Positions 9,346 through 17,906 of a stretch of DNA of 64,000 nucleotides are shown in pieces. The position numbers and the translations under genes were made by a program. Position 1 is the stretch's first letter. Every line of letters starts with the position of its first letter. Source of the DNA: Clostridium sp. BJN0013 (lineage in GTDB: Bacteria; Bacillota; Clostridia; Clostridiales; Clostridiaceae); contig NZ_CP162495.1 of NCBI RefSeq assembly GCF_040939125.1, forward strand, positions 3,782,001 through 3,846,000. The letters run 5' to 3'. The notes beneath the pieces are model-generated. The model searched no databases, had not been told where the DNA came from, and worked only from the letters and a program-made list of their open reading frames with translations.

Positions 9346-9636
9346 ATGTCAGGTAACGGTAATAGGTATAATGCAGAATTCAAAAAAGATGCAGTAAGAC
9401 TTGTACTGGAAGAAGGAAGATCTGTCATAAGTGTATCAAAAGATTTAGGAGTAAATGCTCAAACCTTAAGAAACTGGATAAAAAACAAAAAGAGGATAGA
9501 GGATCCTTCGAGCTCAAGAATGGATGAGCTTGAGAGGAAACTTAAAGAAAAGCAGAAAAGAATAGATGAACTTGAGGAATCAGTTGATATACTAAAAAAA
9601 GCTGCTGCACTCTTTGTCAAAGACAACCGAAGGTAA
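9346..9636 (+). CDS. IS3-family transposase OrfA
   Basis: 96 aa. An N-terminal helix-turn-helix (RYNAEFKKDAVRLVLEEG ... LGVNAQTLRNWIKNK) is followed by a leucine-zipper coiled coil (residues 60-90, LERKLKEKQKRIDELEESVD). This protein binds the IS ends and is normally joined to OrfB by -1 frameshifting; a slippery A AAA AAG run lies near codon 85. The ribosome binding site is GGAGGAGATAAGA. Confidence 0.88.
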   Translation: MSGNGNRYNAEFKKDAVRLVLEEGRSVISVSKDLGVNAQTLRNWIKNKKRIEDPSSSRMDELERKLKEKQKRIDELEESVDILKKAAALFVKDNRR

Positions 9637-9683
9637 TCTATAAGTTTATAAGAAGTCAGCGTGACAAACATTCGGTTACAAAG

Positions 9684-10219
9684 ATGTGCAGGCTATTCAA
9701 TGTGTCATGCAGTGGATATTATCTGTGGAATAGTCCAACAAAGAGCAAAACAAAAGCTGAAAATGAGCAGATACGGAAGATAGCACAGGACAGTTATCAT
9801 AGAAATCATGGAATTTGCGGACTTGACAAGCTTCTTAGTGATGTAAGAGAGAAATTTCCACACTGCAGCAGGCAAAGGCTTTACAGGATACAAAGAGAAA
9901 ATAGACTTTACTCCATAAGGAAAAGGAAATTCAAGGCAACTACATACTCTGCTCACAAACTTCCAACAGCTGAAAATCTTTTGAATCAAAATTTTAAAGT
10001 TGAAACTCCAAATTCTGTATGGGTAACTGATATCAGTTATGTTAGTACACGTAAGGGTTGGTTATACCTTGCGACTGTAAAAGATATATGTACAAAGGAA
10101 ATAGTAGGCTGGTCAACAGCAGATAATATGAAAACATCGCTGTGTATAAAAGCACTTGAAAATGCTATAAAAACAGGCCTGCACCGGGATTGATACACCA
10201 CTCGGACAGGGGGGTACAG
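9684..10219 (+). pseudogene. IS3-family OrfB, 5' exon, frameshifted then split by intron
   Basis: The open frame runs 9684-10193 and encodes the HTH_21 segment (HRNHGICGLDKLLSDV) and the first half of the rve integrase core (first Asp in VWVTDISYVST). At 10188-10193 the frame ends prematurely. The expected LIHHSDRGVQ continues in another frame up to 10219, so one G has been lost from the GGG run near 10187. The group II intron starts at 10220. Both lesions would need correction to make a functional OrfB. Confidence 0.8.
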
Positions 10220-12341
10220 GTGCGACAAGAAGTCGCGTAATACATTGTCGTAAGACTGCCCCATCCATTCGGGGTAACTCTATCGTGACTAGCGTGAATG
10301 GTAACGTTTGGGTTAGAAAGCTCACGAGACAATGTGGAAGTTCGAGTAGCCTAAGCTGGGACAACTGCTAGAGTAAGAATGCTATGGAGAACGTAAAGTG
10401 AATCATTGTAGGAATCGTTACGCTGGAGAAAGCGAAATAGGCTGAAACGCTTTGACCAAAATGGTAAGGAGTCGAGCAAAGGCCAACTGTTAAACCAATG
10501 CGAATGGATAAAGAACTCCCGGTTTAAAGATGACTCCTAAGGCATTTACAATTATGTATTATGTGGAACTTGGTAAACCCTATATGTTCCTCCATCGAGA
10601 GGTATCTAACCGTAAGGGGCGAAATGACATAGAGGGCAGAAGAAAAGGATAAAAAGCGAATGCTGATTTTGTAATGAAAACAGATAAGGGTTCAAAATTT
10701 GCCCTAATTCGAAAGAGTGCAGACTTATCCTATGGTATTTCTTAGCAGGAAAGGAGTATATATTTATGAATTTTAGTAATTCAACGACGGATAAAACCGA
10801 GAGACTAAAAGACACGAAATCACTTGAATTTCAATGGGAAACAATTGACTGGAAACAAGTTGAATTCGATGTTAATAGACTACAAACCCGAATCGCTAAG
10901 GCAACAAAAAAAGGGGACAATAATAAAGCCAAAAGATTACAATACTTATTAACCCACTCTTTTTCAGCTAAGGCTTATGCTGTAAGAAAAGTAACAACAA
11001 ATAAAGGGAAGAATACGTCTGGAGTAGACAAAAAACTATGGTCTACCTCTGCTTCGAAGATGAAAGCTGTGCTTTCACTTACTGACAAAAACTATAAAGC
11101 AAAACCTTTAAGACGAGTATACATCGAAAAGAAAGGTAAAAAACAGAAACGTCCATTAGGTATACCAACAATGTATGATAGAGCAATGCAAACATTATAT
11201 GCACTAGCGCTTGAGCCAATCGCAGAAACAAAAGGTGATTCCATTTCCTTTGGATTCCGCCGTGGACGAAGTGCAAAAGATGCCTGTGAGCAGATATTTT
11301 GTGTATTAGCTAGAAAGTGTTCTCCGACATGGATACTTGAAGGCGATATTAAAGGTTGCTTTGATAACATTAACCATGAATGGTTACAAAACAATATACC
11401 AATGGATAAAATTATTATGAAGCAGTTCCTAAAATCGGGATATATATATGAAGAAAAGCTGTTCCCAACGGAAACAGGGTCGCCACAAGGCGGTGCAATC
11501 TCAAGTATATATGCAAATATGACATTAGATGGACTCGAAAAAGTGATTCAAGATAAATATCATAGAAATTCAAAAGGTAAAATAGAAAATCATTACAGAG
11601 CCAAAACTAAAGTGAACTTGATTCGGTATGCTGATGATTTTGTTATTACTGCAAACTCAAAAGAAATTGCTGAAGAACTTAAAACTACTGTTAGTCAATT
11701 CCTCCAATCAAGAGGTCTAACACTATCAGAAGAAAAGACTACAATCACACATATCGACAAAGGGTTTGACTTTCTTGGCTGGACATTTAAGAAATACAGT
11801 GGGAAATTAATAGTTAAACCTTCTAAAAGTTCTATTAAAAACATAATTAGGAGATGTTCCACAATAATCCTTAAGGAGGGGAAAGCTAGCACCCAATCTG
11901 ACTTAATAAGAAGGCTTAATCAAGTCATAAGAGGTTGGACAAATTATCACAAACACGTGGTTGCTAGTAAAGCCTTTTCAAATATTAACAACACCCTTTA
12001 TCACTTACTACAGCAATGGGCAAAACATAGACACCCAAATAAGAACAAATGGTGGAGACTAAATAAATACTGGCATGAAAAAGGTTGGAAAAGATGGCTT
12101 TTCAAGACGGACGAGTACAGTCTAATTAATTTGAGACGGATTAAAATCGTCAGATATCCAAAATTGCAGATCATAAAAACACCTTTCTTAGACAAGGACT
12201 ATTTTGATAAAAGAAAGATAAAACTGCATACATTTGTTGCTGCCTGAAAGGGTGAAGAAATGCTTGAGCCGTATGAGCGGGAAACTCTCACGTACGGTTC
12301 TTAGATGAGGGAAAGGGAGCAATCTCTTTTTCTTAATCGAT
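10220..12341 (+). mobile_element. Group II intron copy 1 with maturase ORF
   Basis: It begins GTGCGAC, the group II 5' consensus, at 10220 and ends ...AATCGAT at 12341. Domain V is recognisable at 12266-12300 (GAGCCGTATGAGCGGG ... TACGGTTC), with a domain VI-like hairpin after it. The 5' 545 nt form the structured domain I-IV RNA, and the RT ORF lies at 10766-12247. The boundaries are fixed by exon coding: OrfB reads HSDRGVQ before the intron and YCSSEYQ after it. Length 2,122 nt, the same as copy 2 (56404-58525). Confidence 0.92.
10766..12247 (+). CDS. ltrA: Group II intron reverse transcriptase/maturase
   Basis: 493 aa. An N-terminal RT extension contains WETIDWKQVEFDVNRLQTRI. The RT palm shows GIPTMYDRAMQTLYALAL, DIKGCFDNINHEWL, TGSPQGGAISSIYANM and the catalytic YADD in LIRYADDFVIT. 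Domain X (GIIM maturase) follows at about 370-460. The C-terminus ends LHTFVAA with no HNH endonuclease motif, so insertion would need another source of primer, such as a replication fork. It binds the intron RNA, assists splicing and drives retrohoming. The protein is identical to the copy at 56498-57979. Ribosome binding site GGAAAGGAG. Confidence 0.93.
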   Translation: MNFSNSTTDKTERLKDTKSLEFQWETIDWKQVEFDVNRLQTRIAKATKKGDNNKAKRLQYLLTHSFSAKAYAVRKVTTNKGKNTSGVDKKLWSTSASKMKAVLSLTDKNYKAKPLRRVYIEKKGKKQKRPLGIPTMYDRAMQTLYALALEPIAETKGDSISFGFRRGRSAKDACEQIFCVLARKCSPTWILEGDIKGCFDNINHEWLQNNIPMDKIIMKQFLKSGYIYEEKLFPTETGSPQGGAISSIYANMTLDGLEKVIQDKYHRNSKGKIENHYRAKTKVNLIRYADDFVITANSKEIAEELKTTVSQFLQSRGLTLSEEKTTITHIDKGFDFLGWTFKKYSGKLIVKPSKSSIKNIIRRCSTIILKEGKASTQSDLIRRLNQVIRGWTNYHKHVVASKAFSNINNTLYHLLQQWAKHRHPNKNKWWRLNKYWHEKGWKRWLFKTDEYSLINLRRIKIVRYPKLQIIKTPFLDKDYFDKRKIKLHTFVAA

Positions 12342-12623
12342 TACTGCAGCAGTGAATATCAGAAATTTTTAAGGGAAAATAAAATAATATGCAGTATGAG
12401 CCGCAAAGGTAACTGTTATGATAATGCATGTGCTAAAACATTCTTCAGCACCATAAAGTGCGAACTGCTCTACCAGAGGGAATATAAAACACGGGAAGAG
12501 GCAAGGCGTGATATATTCTGGTATATTGAAATATATTACAATAACCAGAGGAGAAACCAGGCAATTGGCTATAAGGTACCATCTCAGTTCAGAAAAGAAT
12601 TTAATATTTTAATGGCATCATAG
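12342..12623 (+). pseudogene. IS3-family OrfB, 3' exon
   Basis: This continues the OrfB reading frame directly after the intron: YCSSEYQKFLRENK, then the catalytic-Glu region (MSRKGNCYDNACAKTFFSTI, KCELLYQREYKTREEA) and the C-terminal YIEIYYNNQRRNQAIGY. The ATG at 12396 is internal. With the 5' exon (9684-10219) it forms a standard IS3 OrfB of about 275 aa, apart from the one-base lesion upstream of the intron. Confidence 0.85.
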
Positions 12624-12726
12624 TTGATTTTAGGGAAAATACTATAGTCAATAATAACAATAGTAATTATGCGATATTGAGAGAATTTCTAACTATAAAG
12701 TGTCCACTTTTTCGAGAAAAGCTCAT

Positions 12727-13005
12727 ACCTCCTCAATAGTATCCAATGGAGTATTAGTAGCATCTTTAATTTGCATTAAGCGACGAGATATTTTGCGCTC
12801 AATTTGCTCCAACTCTCTCTTTGTTTGAACAATTTTAATCTGCTATCTTTCCAATATTTCAACTAGAGTGTCTATTTTACAATAGTACTTTATTGAATTC
12901 AATCATTCAAACTGTGGAGTTAATAATAACGGTAGTTGGTTTGCTTATCTGTATATTGGCGTTTCAAGACACTAATTTCATCATAATATCTAAGTGTTAC
13001 TTAAA
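12727..13005 (-). pseudogene. MerR-family regulator, N-terminal half (split by IS3)
   Basis: Translating the minus strand gives a MerR winged-helix segment (VTLRYYDEISVLKRQYTDKQ, then NYRYY), after stops a helix (KIDTLVEILER), and the dimerisation coiled coil (QIKIVQTKRELEQIERKISR, then NTPLDTIEEV). The last residues join naturally to the effector half on the far side of IS3 no. 1 (8839-9298). At least two internal stops and a frameshift are present and the first residues of the HTH are missing, so the gene was decaying independently of the insertion. Confidence 0.65.
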
Positions 13006-13085
13006 GTGGACCCTTTGTCAAGACAATTTTTTAATATATTTATAGTTAGCTCAATAAACAGAAATCTAATAAAATATATGGATAT

Positions 13086-14520
13086 CTAACCTACGGACAG
13101 CTAATAACCATATAAATGGGAATTAAAATTTGTATAGAAATATTCTGAAAATAATAAAAAGCACCAATTCATAGTATAAAATTGATTTGCAGCACAATTT
13201 TACTAGAAAAGGTGGCTTATTATGATCAATGATCAAGAATATATTACTACAGAATTAAAAAAAATACTAGAAAAAATGATAATTTTATCATCATACCGTT
13301 TAAATAACTTAATAGCTATAGTTGTAGGAATAATAGTTTCACAGTCAGTTATATTATCCAAAATATCTCAAGAGCTGAAGGATTCCTATTCTTCAGGTAC
13401 AGAAGAAAGTAAAATTAAAAGATTGAGAAGATTTTTAACTAACAAGGCTATTAATTGTGAGAAAATATATGAATTCTTCGCATATAGGTTACTACAAAAG
13501 TATAAAAGTCATTCAAAGAAAATATATATAATTTTTGATCACACAACTATTATAGATAAATTTGTTATATTACAGTTTTCTTTAAAAGTGGGAAGAAGGG
13601 CAGTTCCCCTGTGGTATAAGATGTTCTTATATAAAGATGAGGGAAGTAAAGATTTCAAGTATATTAAACAAGGACTTAATTTTATACATAAAATAGTAGT
13701 TCCCTATAATTTTGATGTTACAATTTTAGCAGACAGGGGATTTAAAAGTGTCGATTTGTTTAAGTTTATAGATAAGACTTTAAAATTCAAGTATTGTATC
13801 AGGTGTACAAAAAATTTAAAAATATCAATATGCGGTAAACCAAATATAAAAAAGCTGGGAAATATAATACCTTTAAAGGGAAAGACAAGACACTTTTACA
13901 ATGTAAAATTAACATCTAAAAAATATATATGCAATCTGGCAGTCTGCAGGGCAGAAAGTTCTGATGATACCTGGTTCATAGCAAATAATTTAGAACAGAC
14001 CTTTTCAATTAGAGAATATAAAAAAAGATTTGATATAGAAGAAATGTTTAAAGATTTTAAATCTGGTGGGTTCAATTTAGAAGGTACCTGGACACATAAT
14101 ATCCAGTATGCAAGAACCTTATATTTATGCATTTGTATAGCTTACTGCTGGATGATAACCCTTGGAACATCTTGTACAAAAGATAAGAAAAATAAACTTA
14201 TTGGGGCTACAAAAACATTGAGAGACAAACAGGTAAGAATCTACAGCTTATTTAGGGCTGGAGTTAAATGGTTCAAAAGATGTTATTATTCTTTAAGAAA
14301 TACCTATTATTTAAAAATTGCTTTTACATTATATGAATATTAGTTCCTTTTATTTACATTGACATAAAACACTGTTATAAGTATAAATTTATACTTACAT
14401 TTTAATCAATTTATTCAATAATAATCAATTAGGAATATGATTAAATCCTTGAGTATAAACATCAACATCAATCATTATACTTTAATGGAATTTTATATAA
14501 ATTTACTGTCCGTAGGTCAG
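13086..14520 (+). mobile_element. IS4-family element with matched ends
   Basis: 15-bp terminal inverted repeats: CTAACCTACGGACAG (13086-13100) and CTGTCCGTAGGTCAG (14506-14520), one mismatch. Length 1,435 bp. One complete transposase lies inside. No clear target duplication was seen. The element is close to the broken MerR gene but does not interrupt a recognisable frame. Confidence 0.85.
13222..14343 (+). CDS. IS4-family transposase
   Basis: 373 aa, intact. DDE motifs: Asp in IYIIFDHTTI, Asp in VTILADRGFKS, and the YREK-type signature REYKKRFDIEEMFKDFKSGG with Glu. The start is supported by AAAAGGTGGCTTATT upstream. Complete motifs and conserved ends suggest that this copy could still be mobile. 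Confidence 0.88.
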   Translation: MINDQEYITTELKKILEKMIILSSYRLNNLIAIVVGIIVSQSVILSKISQELKDSYSSGTEESKIKRLRRFLTNKAINCEKIYEFFAYRLLQKYKSHSKKIYIIFDHTTIIDKFVILQFSLKVGRRAVPLWYKMFLYKDEGSKDFKYIKQGLNFIHKIVVPYNFDVTILADRGFKSVDLFKFIDKTLKFKYCIRCTKNLKISICGKPNIKKLGNIIPLKGKTRHFYNVKLTSKKYICNLAVCRAESSDDTWFIANNLEQTFSIREYKKRFDIEEMFKDFKSGGFNLEGTWTHNIQYARTLYLCICIAYCWMITLGTSCTKDKKNKLIGATKTLRDKQVRIYSLFRAGVKWFKRCYYSLRNTYYLKIAFTLYEY

Positions 14521-14529
14521 ACCATAAAC

Positions 14530-14827
14530 CCAAATCAACTAATTCTTTTTGTCCAAATTTTAATTTAATATTAATTATACTCAAGCATTACATCACATAT
14601 ATACCTGTTCTTTTGTTGCAATCTAAAAACGCATGATTCTTCATTATATTAAAACATATATTAGCATATTTAAATTCAATAGTTGGATATAATTCTTCTC
14701 CATAAAATGTAGCCTTAGAATTTTCTATTCATGATTTCAAAAGTTCCATATCTTTAAGCCCCTTCAAACCACCTGTAATATCTATCATCTTATCATGCAA
14801 TTTAATATATATTTTACTGAGATACAT
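14530..14827 (-). pseudogene. doc: Doc/Fic-type toxin relic
   Basis: Minus-strand translation gives MYLSKIYIKLHDKMIDITGG, then KATFYGEELYPTIEFKYANI and the Fic-type core KNHAFLDCNKRTGIYVM, matching the H-x-F-x-[DN]-x-N-K-R motif. A stop interrupts it after MELLKS, another follows the core, and the usual DGNKR Gly is Cys. Doc toxins phosphorylate EF-Tu in intact modules. This one is dead. The start overlaps the end of the upstream antitoxin relic, as in phd-doc operons. Confidence 0.65.
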
Positions 14828-14828
14828 T

Positions 14829-15051
14829 TTATTTATCTGCTAACTCCTTAAATACTTCTATATTTTCTATTAAAATTCTATCGGGAATTTTATCAAGTAT
14901 TTGTTCGTGAGATACAGCTTCTTTGGCAAATTCTTCAAAATTCAAAAATACATAATTACAGATTTATTCTCATCAACTATCTTAGAGCTACTTTAGAAAA
15001 ATTCTGATTAACTTCTGATATTGAAACTATCTTCTTAGTATTTACTAACAT
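14829..15051 (-). pseudogene. phd: Phd/YefM-type antitoxin relic
   Basis: Starts at the ATG at 15051 after GGAGGGTTTTTA: MLVNTKKIVSISEVNQNFSK, the N-terminal DNA-binding pattern of Phd/YefM antitoxins, then a frame loss with KIVDENKSVI readable in another frame. The C-terminal toxin-binding tail (IPDRILIENIEVFKELADK) is in frame at the end. It sits directly upstream of the Doc relic, which supports both calls. Confidence 0.6.
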
Positions 15052-15190
15052 TAAAAACCCTCCTTAACATTGTGGTACTTGAGTATTCATTTTAAAATAA
15101 TCCTCCTCTTAATTTTAATTCTTCAATTAATTTCTTTGTAGATATATCTTTTTAATTCATCCTTCTCACCTCACCCTCCTACGGCAGTCT

Positions 15191-15301
15191 TCATAAATTT
15201 TTTATATCATAAAATGAGAAGTATTCGCTTCTCATTGCTTTATTTTTATTTAATTTTTTGTCTTGAGTAAGCTTTTCTTTCAGAATTTCTCTTATCTTCA
15301 T
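15191..15301 (-). CDS. Possible 36-aa helical peptide
   Basis: An ATG with AGGAAAGTGATAGGT upstream opens 36 codons of a Lys/Glu-rich, likely helical peptide (MKIREILKEKLTQDKKLNKN ...). A hairpin (GAGAAG ... CTTCTC, about 15216-15234) lies inside the frame, so part of the stretch could instead be a terminator. Just downstream another fragment (DISTKKLIEELKLRGGLF) carries an early stop. Function unknown; possibly remnants of small phage- or plasmid-type genes. Confidence 0.3.
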   Translation of the reverse strand: MKIREILKEKLTQDKKLNKNKAMRSEYFSFYDIKNL

Positions 15302-15384
15302 ACCTATCACTTTCCTATTAATCCACAGGTCATCAATAGCTTATCCACAGATTGTCAATATTATTCATAATATTCCATCAAGTA

Positions 15385-16670
15385 AACTTTTAGAACAAAA
15401 ATAAGCACCCTAAATGATGGATGCCTACTTTGTGCCTAAAAAGTTTATTTTTTATGATTATGTGGTATCAACATAATCATATTGTATATAAAGATTGTTA
15501 TGTAAAAATATTTCCCTCGTTAAGTCTTTGTTAAAAAGGCACCTGACTAAAAACTAAATGTCTCTCTCCGCACAAAATAAGTACCCTAAATAATGGGTAC
15601 TCATCTTTTTATCTAAATTTTAATAATTTAGGATATTTTTATTATGTACCAATTATTGCAGTAATATGTATTAAATATCAAATAATGTTTGTATTTTAAA
15701 TACTTTAAACATAAAAATAAGTACCGGGGTTAAGTGTAGCACTTATTCTTTATATTGAATTTAGAGTTAGATTTAAATAGTGGTTGCATTTAAATTTAAC
15801 GTGCCCTGCAACCACAGACACAGCCTTACATATCTTCAATGCCTGGGATATTATATACTTTACTATGTATTATATTTTATATTCATTAATTGTTATAATA
15901 TTATTTATACAGGTTAAATAAATATTTACACATATTAAAAGACACCTGAACTTAATCAGGTACCTCTAAAATTATATACAATTTTAACTATACTTTAAAT
16001 ACTTTATACATAGAGAAATAAGTAGCAATTTATTATTTTAGGTACTTATTTTCTGTAATAGTTCGCAATGTGTGTGATAAAAAATTTAGAACTTGGAGAT
16101 TTTTATTAAATTGTATTGCACTTATAATAATATACAATTTAGCATATATACAATCGTATTAATTTAAAAGAACTTTATGAATAAAGATAATTTTTTTATA
16201 GCAAAAGGCACCTAGATTTCCTTAATTTTGAGTTTAGTAGTTTATCAGCTTCCTTCATTTGATTTATATAATTGTCAATATTTCTAATTAAATGACCATG
16301 TCTTATATCAAACATTGGAGCAACTTTTCTACTGCTTAAAGTAATTTTTTTCAGGAATTAAAGCATTTAAATTTAGCATTTATTTAAAGTAAGTAAAATA
16401 TTTTTAGGTAGAAAAAAAGGAAAATATACCAGCAATTACCTTGCTAATAGGCCTTTTATTTATACTAAAGACTTTTTATAATTAATATTGAGAAAACAAA
16501 CTTTTTTACGTTATAACAGGTAAAATTATTTTTATATAATTTTTCCATATAACAACACTTTTAAATGGTTTAACTTTCTTTCAGAGCTATATTGCTTATT
16601 CTGTGATCTAATATAGGGTATTTGTCATTTATTTCTTTATTATTGTGTTAAATGATGGGTACTTATTTTT
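15385..16670. repeat. Family of degenerate hairpin repeats in a gene-free stretch
   Basis: At least five units share AAATAAGTACC ... GGTACTTATTTT, for example near 15387, 15568, 15712, 16013 and 16640. In the 15568 unit GTACCC and GGGTAC pair and are followed by a T-rich run. A second motif, AAAAGGCACCT, recurs near 15535, 15943 and 16202. Apart from a Rha-like remnant no gene is recognisable between about 15.3 and 16.75 kb. They may be terminators of lost small genes or a small repetitive element. Confidence 0.45.
16205..16385 (-). pseudogene. Phage Rha-family regulator fragment
   Basis: Minus-strand translation reads ITLSSRKVAPMFDIRHGHLI, then RNIDNYINQMKEADKLLNSK. This is the N-terminal pattern of Rha-type phage regulatory proteins (SR-VAxxxxxxHxxLxRxI). 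No start is visible and the frame is cut after LRKSRCL. It suggests a decayed prophage or integrative element next to the tRNA array. Confidence 0.45.
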
Positions 16671-16793
16671 TATCCAAATTTTAGTAACTTTGGTTTTTAG
16701 TAACTTTGGTTGTGTTGTTCTTATAAAAACTTCTGTGGGTTGTGTTATTTTGCATTAAAAAAGACCTTTACACATAAGCAAAAGCCTTGATAT

Positions 16794-16870
16794 TGGCGCA
16801 CCCAGCAGGGCTCGAACCTGCGGCCTCTGGATTCGAAGTCCATCACTCTATCCAACTGAGCTATGGGTGC
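16794..16870 (-). tRNA. tRNA-Arg (TCG)
   Basis: Full cloverleaf on the minus strand: acceptor GCACCCA/TGGGTGC, anticodon loop CTTCGAA giving TCG, encoded CCA. Last gene of the array in transcription order. Confidence 0.93.
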
Positions 16871-16893
16871 TAATTTTATTCTAAAAATGCAAA

Positions 16894-16967
16894 TGGAGCG
16901 GGTGAAGGGAATCGAACCCTCATAACTAGCTTGGAAGGCTAGCACTCTACCATTGAGTTACACCCGC
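16894..16967 (-). tRNA. tRNA-Gly (TCC)
   Basis: Acceptor GCGGGTG/CACCCGC, anticodon loop CTTCCAA giving TCC, encoded CCA. Same sequence as the copy at 18070-18143. Confidence 0.93.
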
Positions 16968-17054
16968 ATAACTATTAAATACTTTCTTTATAAAATAATA
17001 CCACAAAAAAGAAATATTATCAAACATAAATTACCTTATTTCTATTTAGTCAAA

Positions 17055-17130
17055 TGGTCGGGGTGACAGGGATTGAACCTGCGACCTCATGGTCCCAAAC
17101 CACGCGCGCTCCCATCTGCGCCACACCCCG
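17055..17130 (-). tRNA. tRNA-Pro (TGG)
   Basis: Acceptor CGGGGTG/CACCCCG, anticodon loop TTTGGGA giving TGG, encoded CCA. Same sequence as the copy at 18195-18270. Confidence 0.93.
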
Positions 17131-17139
17131 TTACAAAAC

Positions 17140-17214
17140 TGGTACACTATTGGGGCTTAAACTCCAGATAACCTGATTAAGAATCAGATGCCCTGCCAGC
17201 TGAACTAATAACGC
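17140..17214 (-). tRNA. Divergent tRNA-Lys (CTT), probable pseudo-tRNA
   Basis: This is clearly a paralogue of the tRNA-Lys at 17907-17982: the anticodon loop TTCTTAA giving CTT and encoded CCA are kept. The acceptor arm has changed to GCGTTAT/ATAGTGT, pairing only through several G-U wobbles. The T arm reads GTTTAAG in place of TTCGAGT, losing the invariant TTC and a stable T stem. It sits between the same neighbours (Pro side and Arg) as a degenerate block duplicate. Confidence 0.7.
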
Positions 17215-17219
17215 ATATC

Positions 17220-17296
17220 TGGTGCGTCTTAAGGGATTCGAACCCCCGGCACACGGCTTAGAAGGCCGTTGCTCTATCCAACTGAGCTAAAGACGC
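17220..17296 (-). tRNA. tRNA-Arg (TCT)
   Basis: Acceptor GCGTCTT/AAGACGC, anticodon loop CTTCTAA giving TCT, encoded CCA. Identical to the copy at 17988-18064. Confidence 0.93.
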
Positions 17297-17301
17297 ACGT
17301 T

Positions 17302-17375
17302 TGGAGCGGGTGAAGGGAATCGAACCGTCATAACTAGCTTGGAAGGCTAGCACTCTGCCATTGAGTTACACCCGC
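17302..17375 (-). tRNA. tRNA-Gly (TCC), variant with T-stem mismatch
   Basis: Differs from the other two tRNA-Gly(TCC) copies by two bases: one in the D loop (GGCAG for GGTAG) and one in the T stem (GACGG for GAGGG), which creates a C-C mismatch. Anticodon loop and CCA are normal. It may be a decaying duplicate. Confidence 0.85.
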
Positions 17376-17393
17376 ATGAAATTCTTCTTTATT

Positions 17394-17468
17394 TGGAGCG
17401 GAAGACGGGATTCGAACCCGCGACGTTCACCTTGGCAAGGTGACGCTCTACCACTGAGCCACTCCCGC
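17394..17468 (-). tRNA. tRNA-Gly (GCC)
   Basis: Acceptor GCGGGAG pairs with TTCCGC, anticodon loop CTTGCCAA region giving GCC, encoded CCA. Confidence 0.92.
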
Positions 17469-17537
17469 AATATATATAAACGTATACTTTCCACACTATT
17501 TTAATTAGCTATAATAAAAACACATTATTAATAAAAT

Positions 17538-17621
17538 TGGTGCAGATGAAGGGAGTCGAACCCCCACGCCATAGGCGCTAGATCCTAAGTCTAGTGCGTC
17601 TGCCAATTCCGCCACACCTGC
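17538..17621 (-). tRNA. tRNA-Leu (TAG)
   Basis: 84 nt with a long variable arm (class II). Acceptor GCAGGTG/CATCTGC, anticodon loop CTTAGGA giving TAG, encoded CCA. Confidence 0.93.
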
Positions 17622-17662
17622 ATTTAAAACAAACATAAGTCAAACATTTTTGAACACCAACT

Positions 17663-17737
17663 GGTGGCTTACCGGGGAATCGAACCCCGGACACCATGAT
17701 TAAAAGTCATGTGCTCTACCAACTGAGCTAGTAAACC
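17663..17737 (-). tRNA. tRNA-Lys (TTT)
   Basis: Acceptor GGTTTAC/GTAAGCC, anticodon loop CTTTTAA giving TTT, encoded CCA. Confidence 0.93.
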
Positions 17738-17739
17738 AT

Positions 17740-17814
17740 TGGCTGGGATGGCAGGATTTGAACCTACGAATGGTGGAGTCAAAGTCCACTGCCTTACCAC
17801 TTGGCTACATCCCA
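17740..17814 (-). tRNA. tRNA-Gln (TTG)
   Basis: Acceptor TGGGATG/CATCCCA, anticodon loop CTTTGAC giving TTG, encoded CCA. Two bases separate it from tRNA-Lys(TTT). Confidence 0.93.
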
Positions 17815-17820
17815 TTAAAT

Positions 17821-17897
17821 TGGGGTGAGCGATGGGACTCGAACCCACGACAACCAGAACCACAATCTGGCGCTCTACCAACTGAACTACGCTCACC
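17821..17897 (-). tRNA. tRNA-His (GTG)
   Basis: Carries the extra 5' G pairing with C before CCA that marks tRNA-His; acceptor GGTGAGC/GCTCACC, anticodon GTG. Confidence 0.93.
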
Positions 17898-17906
17898 ATA
17901 TTACTT

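Larger units (their letters stand above)
9297..12726 (+). mobile_element. IS3-family element no. 1, carrying a group II intron
   Basis: Imperfect terminal repeats are visible: TGAACACATATGAGTTAG at 9299-9316, and the reverse complement of 12689-12706, TGGACACTTTATAGTTAG. The right end probably extends to about 12725 (TGAGCTTTTCTCG on the minus strand), because the MerR frame resumes just beyond. Without the 2,122-nt intron the element is about 1.3 kb, normal for IS3. It carries orfA, then orfB broken by a one-base frameshift and by the intron. No convincing target-site duplication was seen. Confidence 0.75.

Noticed and set aside
9684-10193. OrfB ending at 10193 as a naturally short protein
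   Set aside because: The conserved HSDRGVQ segment continues in the next frame up to the intron, so the stop is a frameshift artefact or lesion.
10037-12195. Short open frames antisense to the group II intron (also in the second copy)
   Set aside because: They appear identically in both intron copies only because the introns are identical, and they oppose the RT gene or overlap structured intron RNA.
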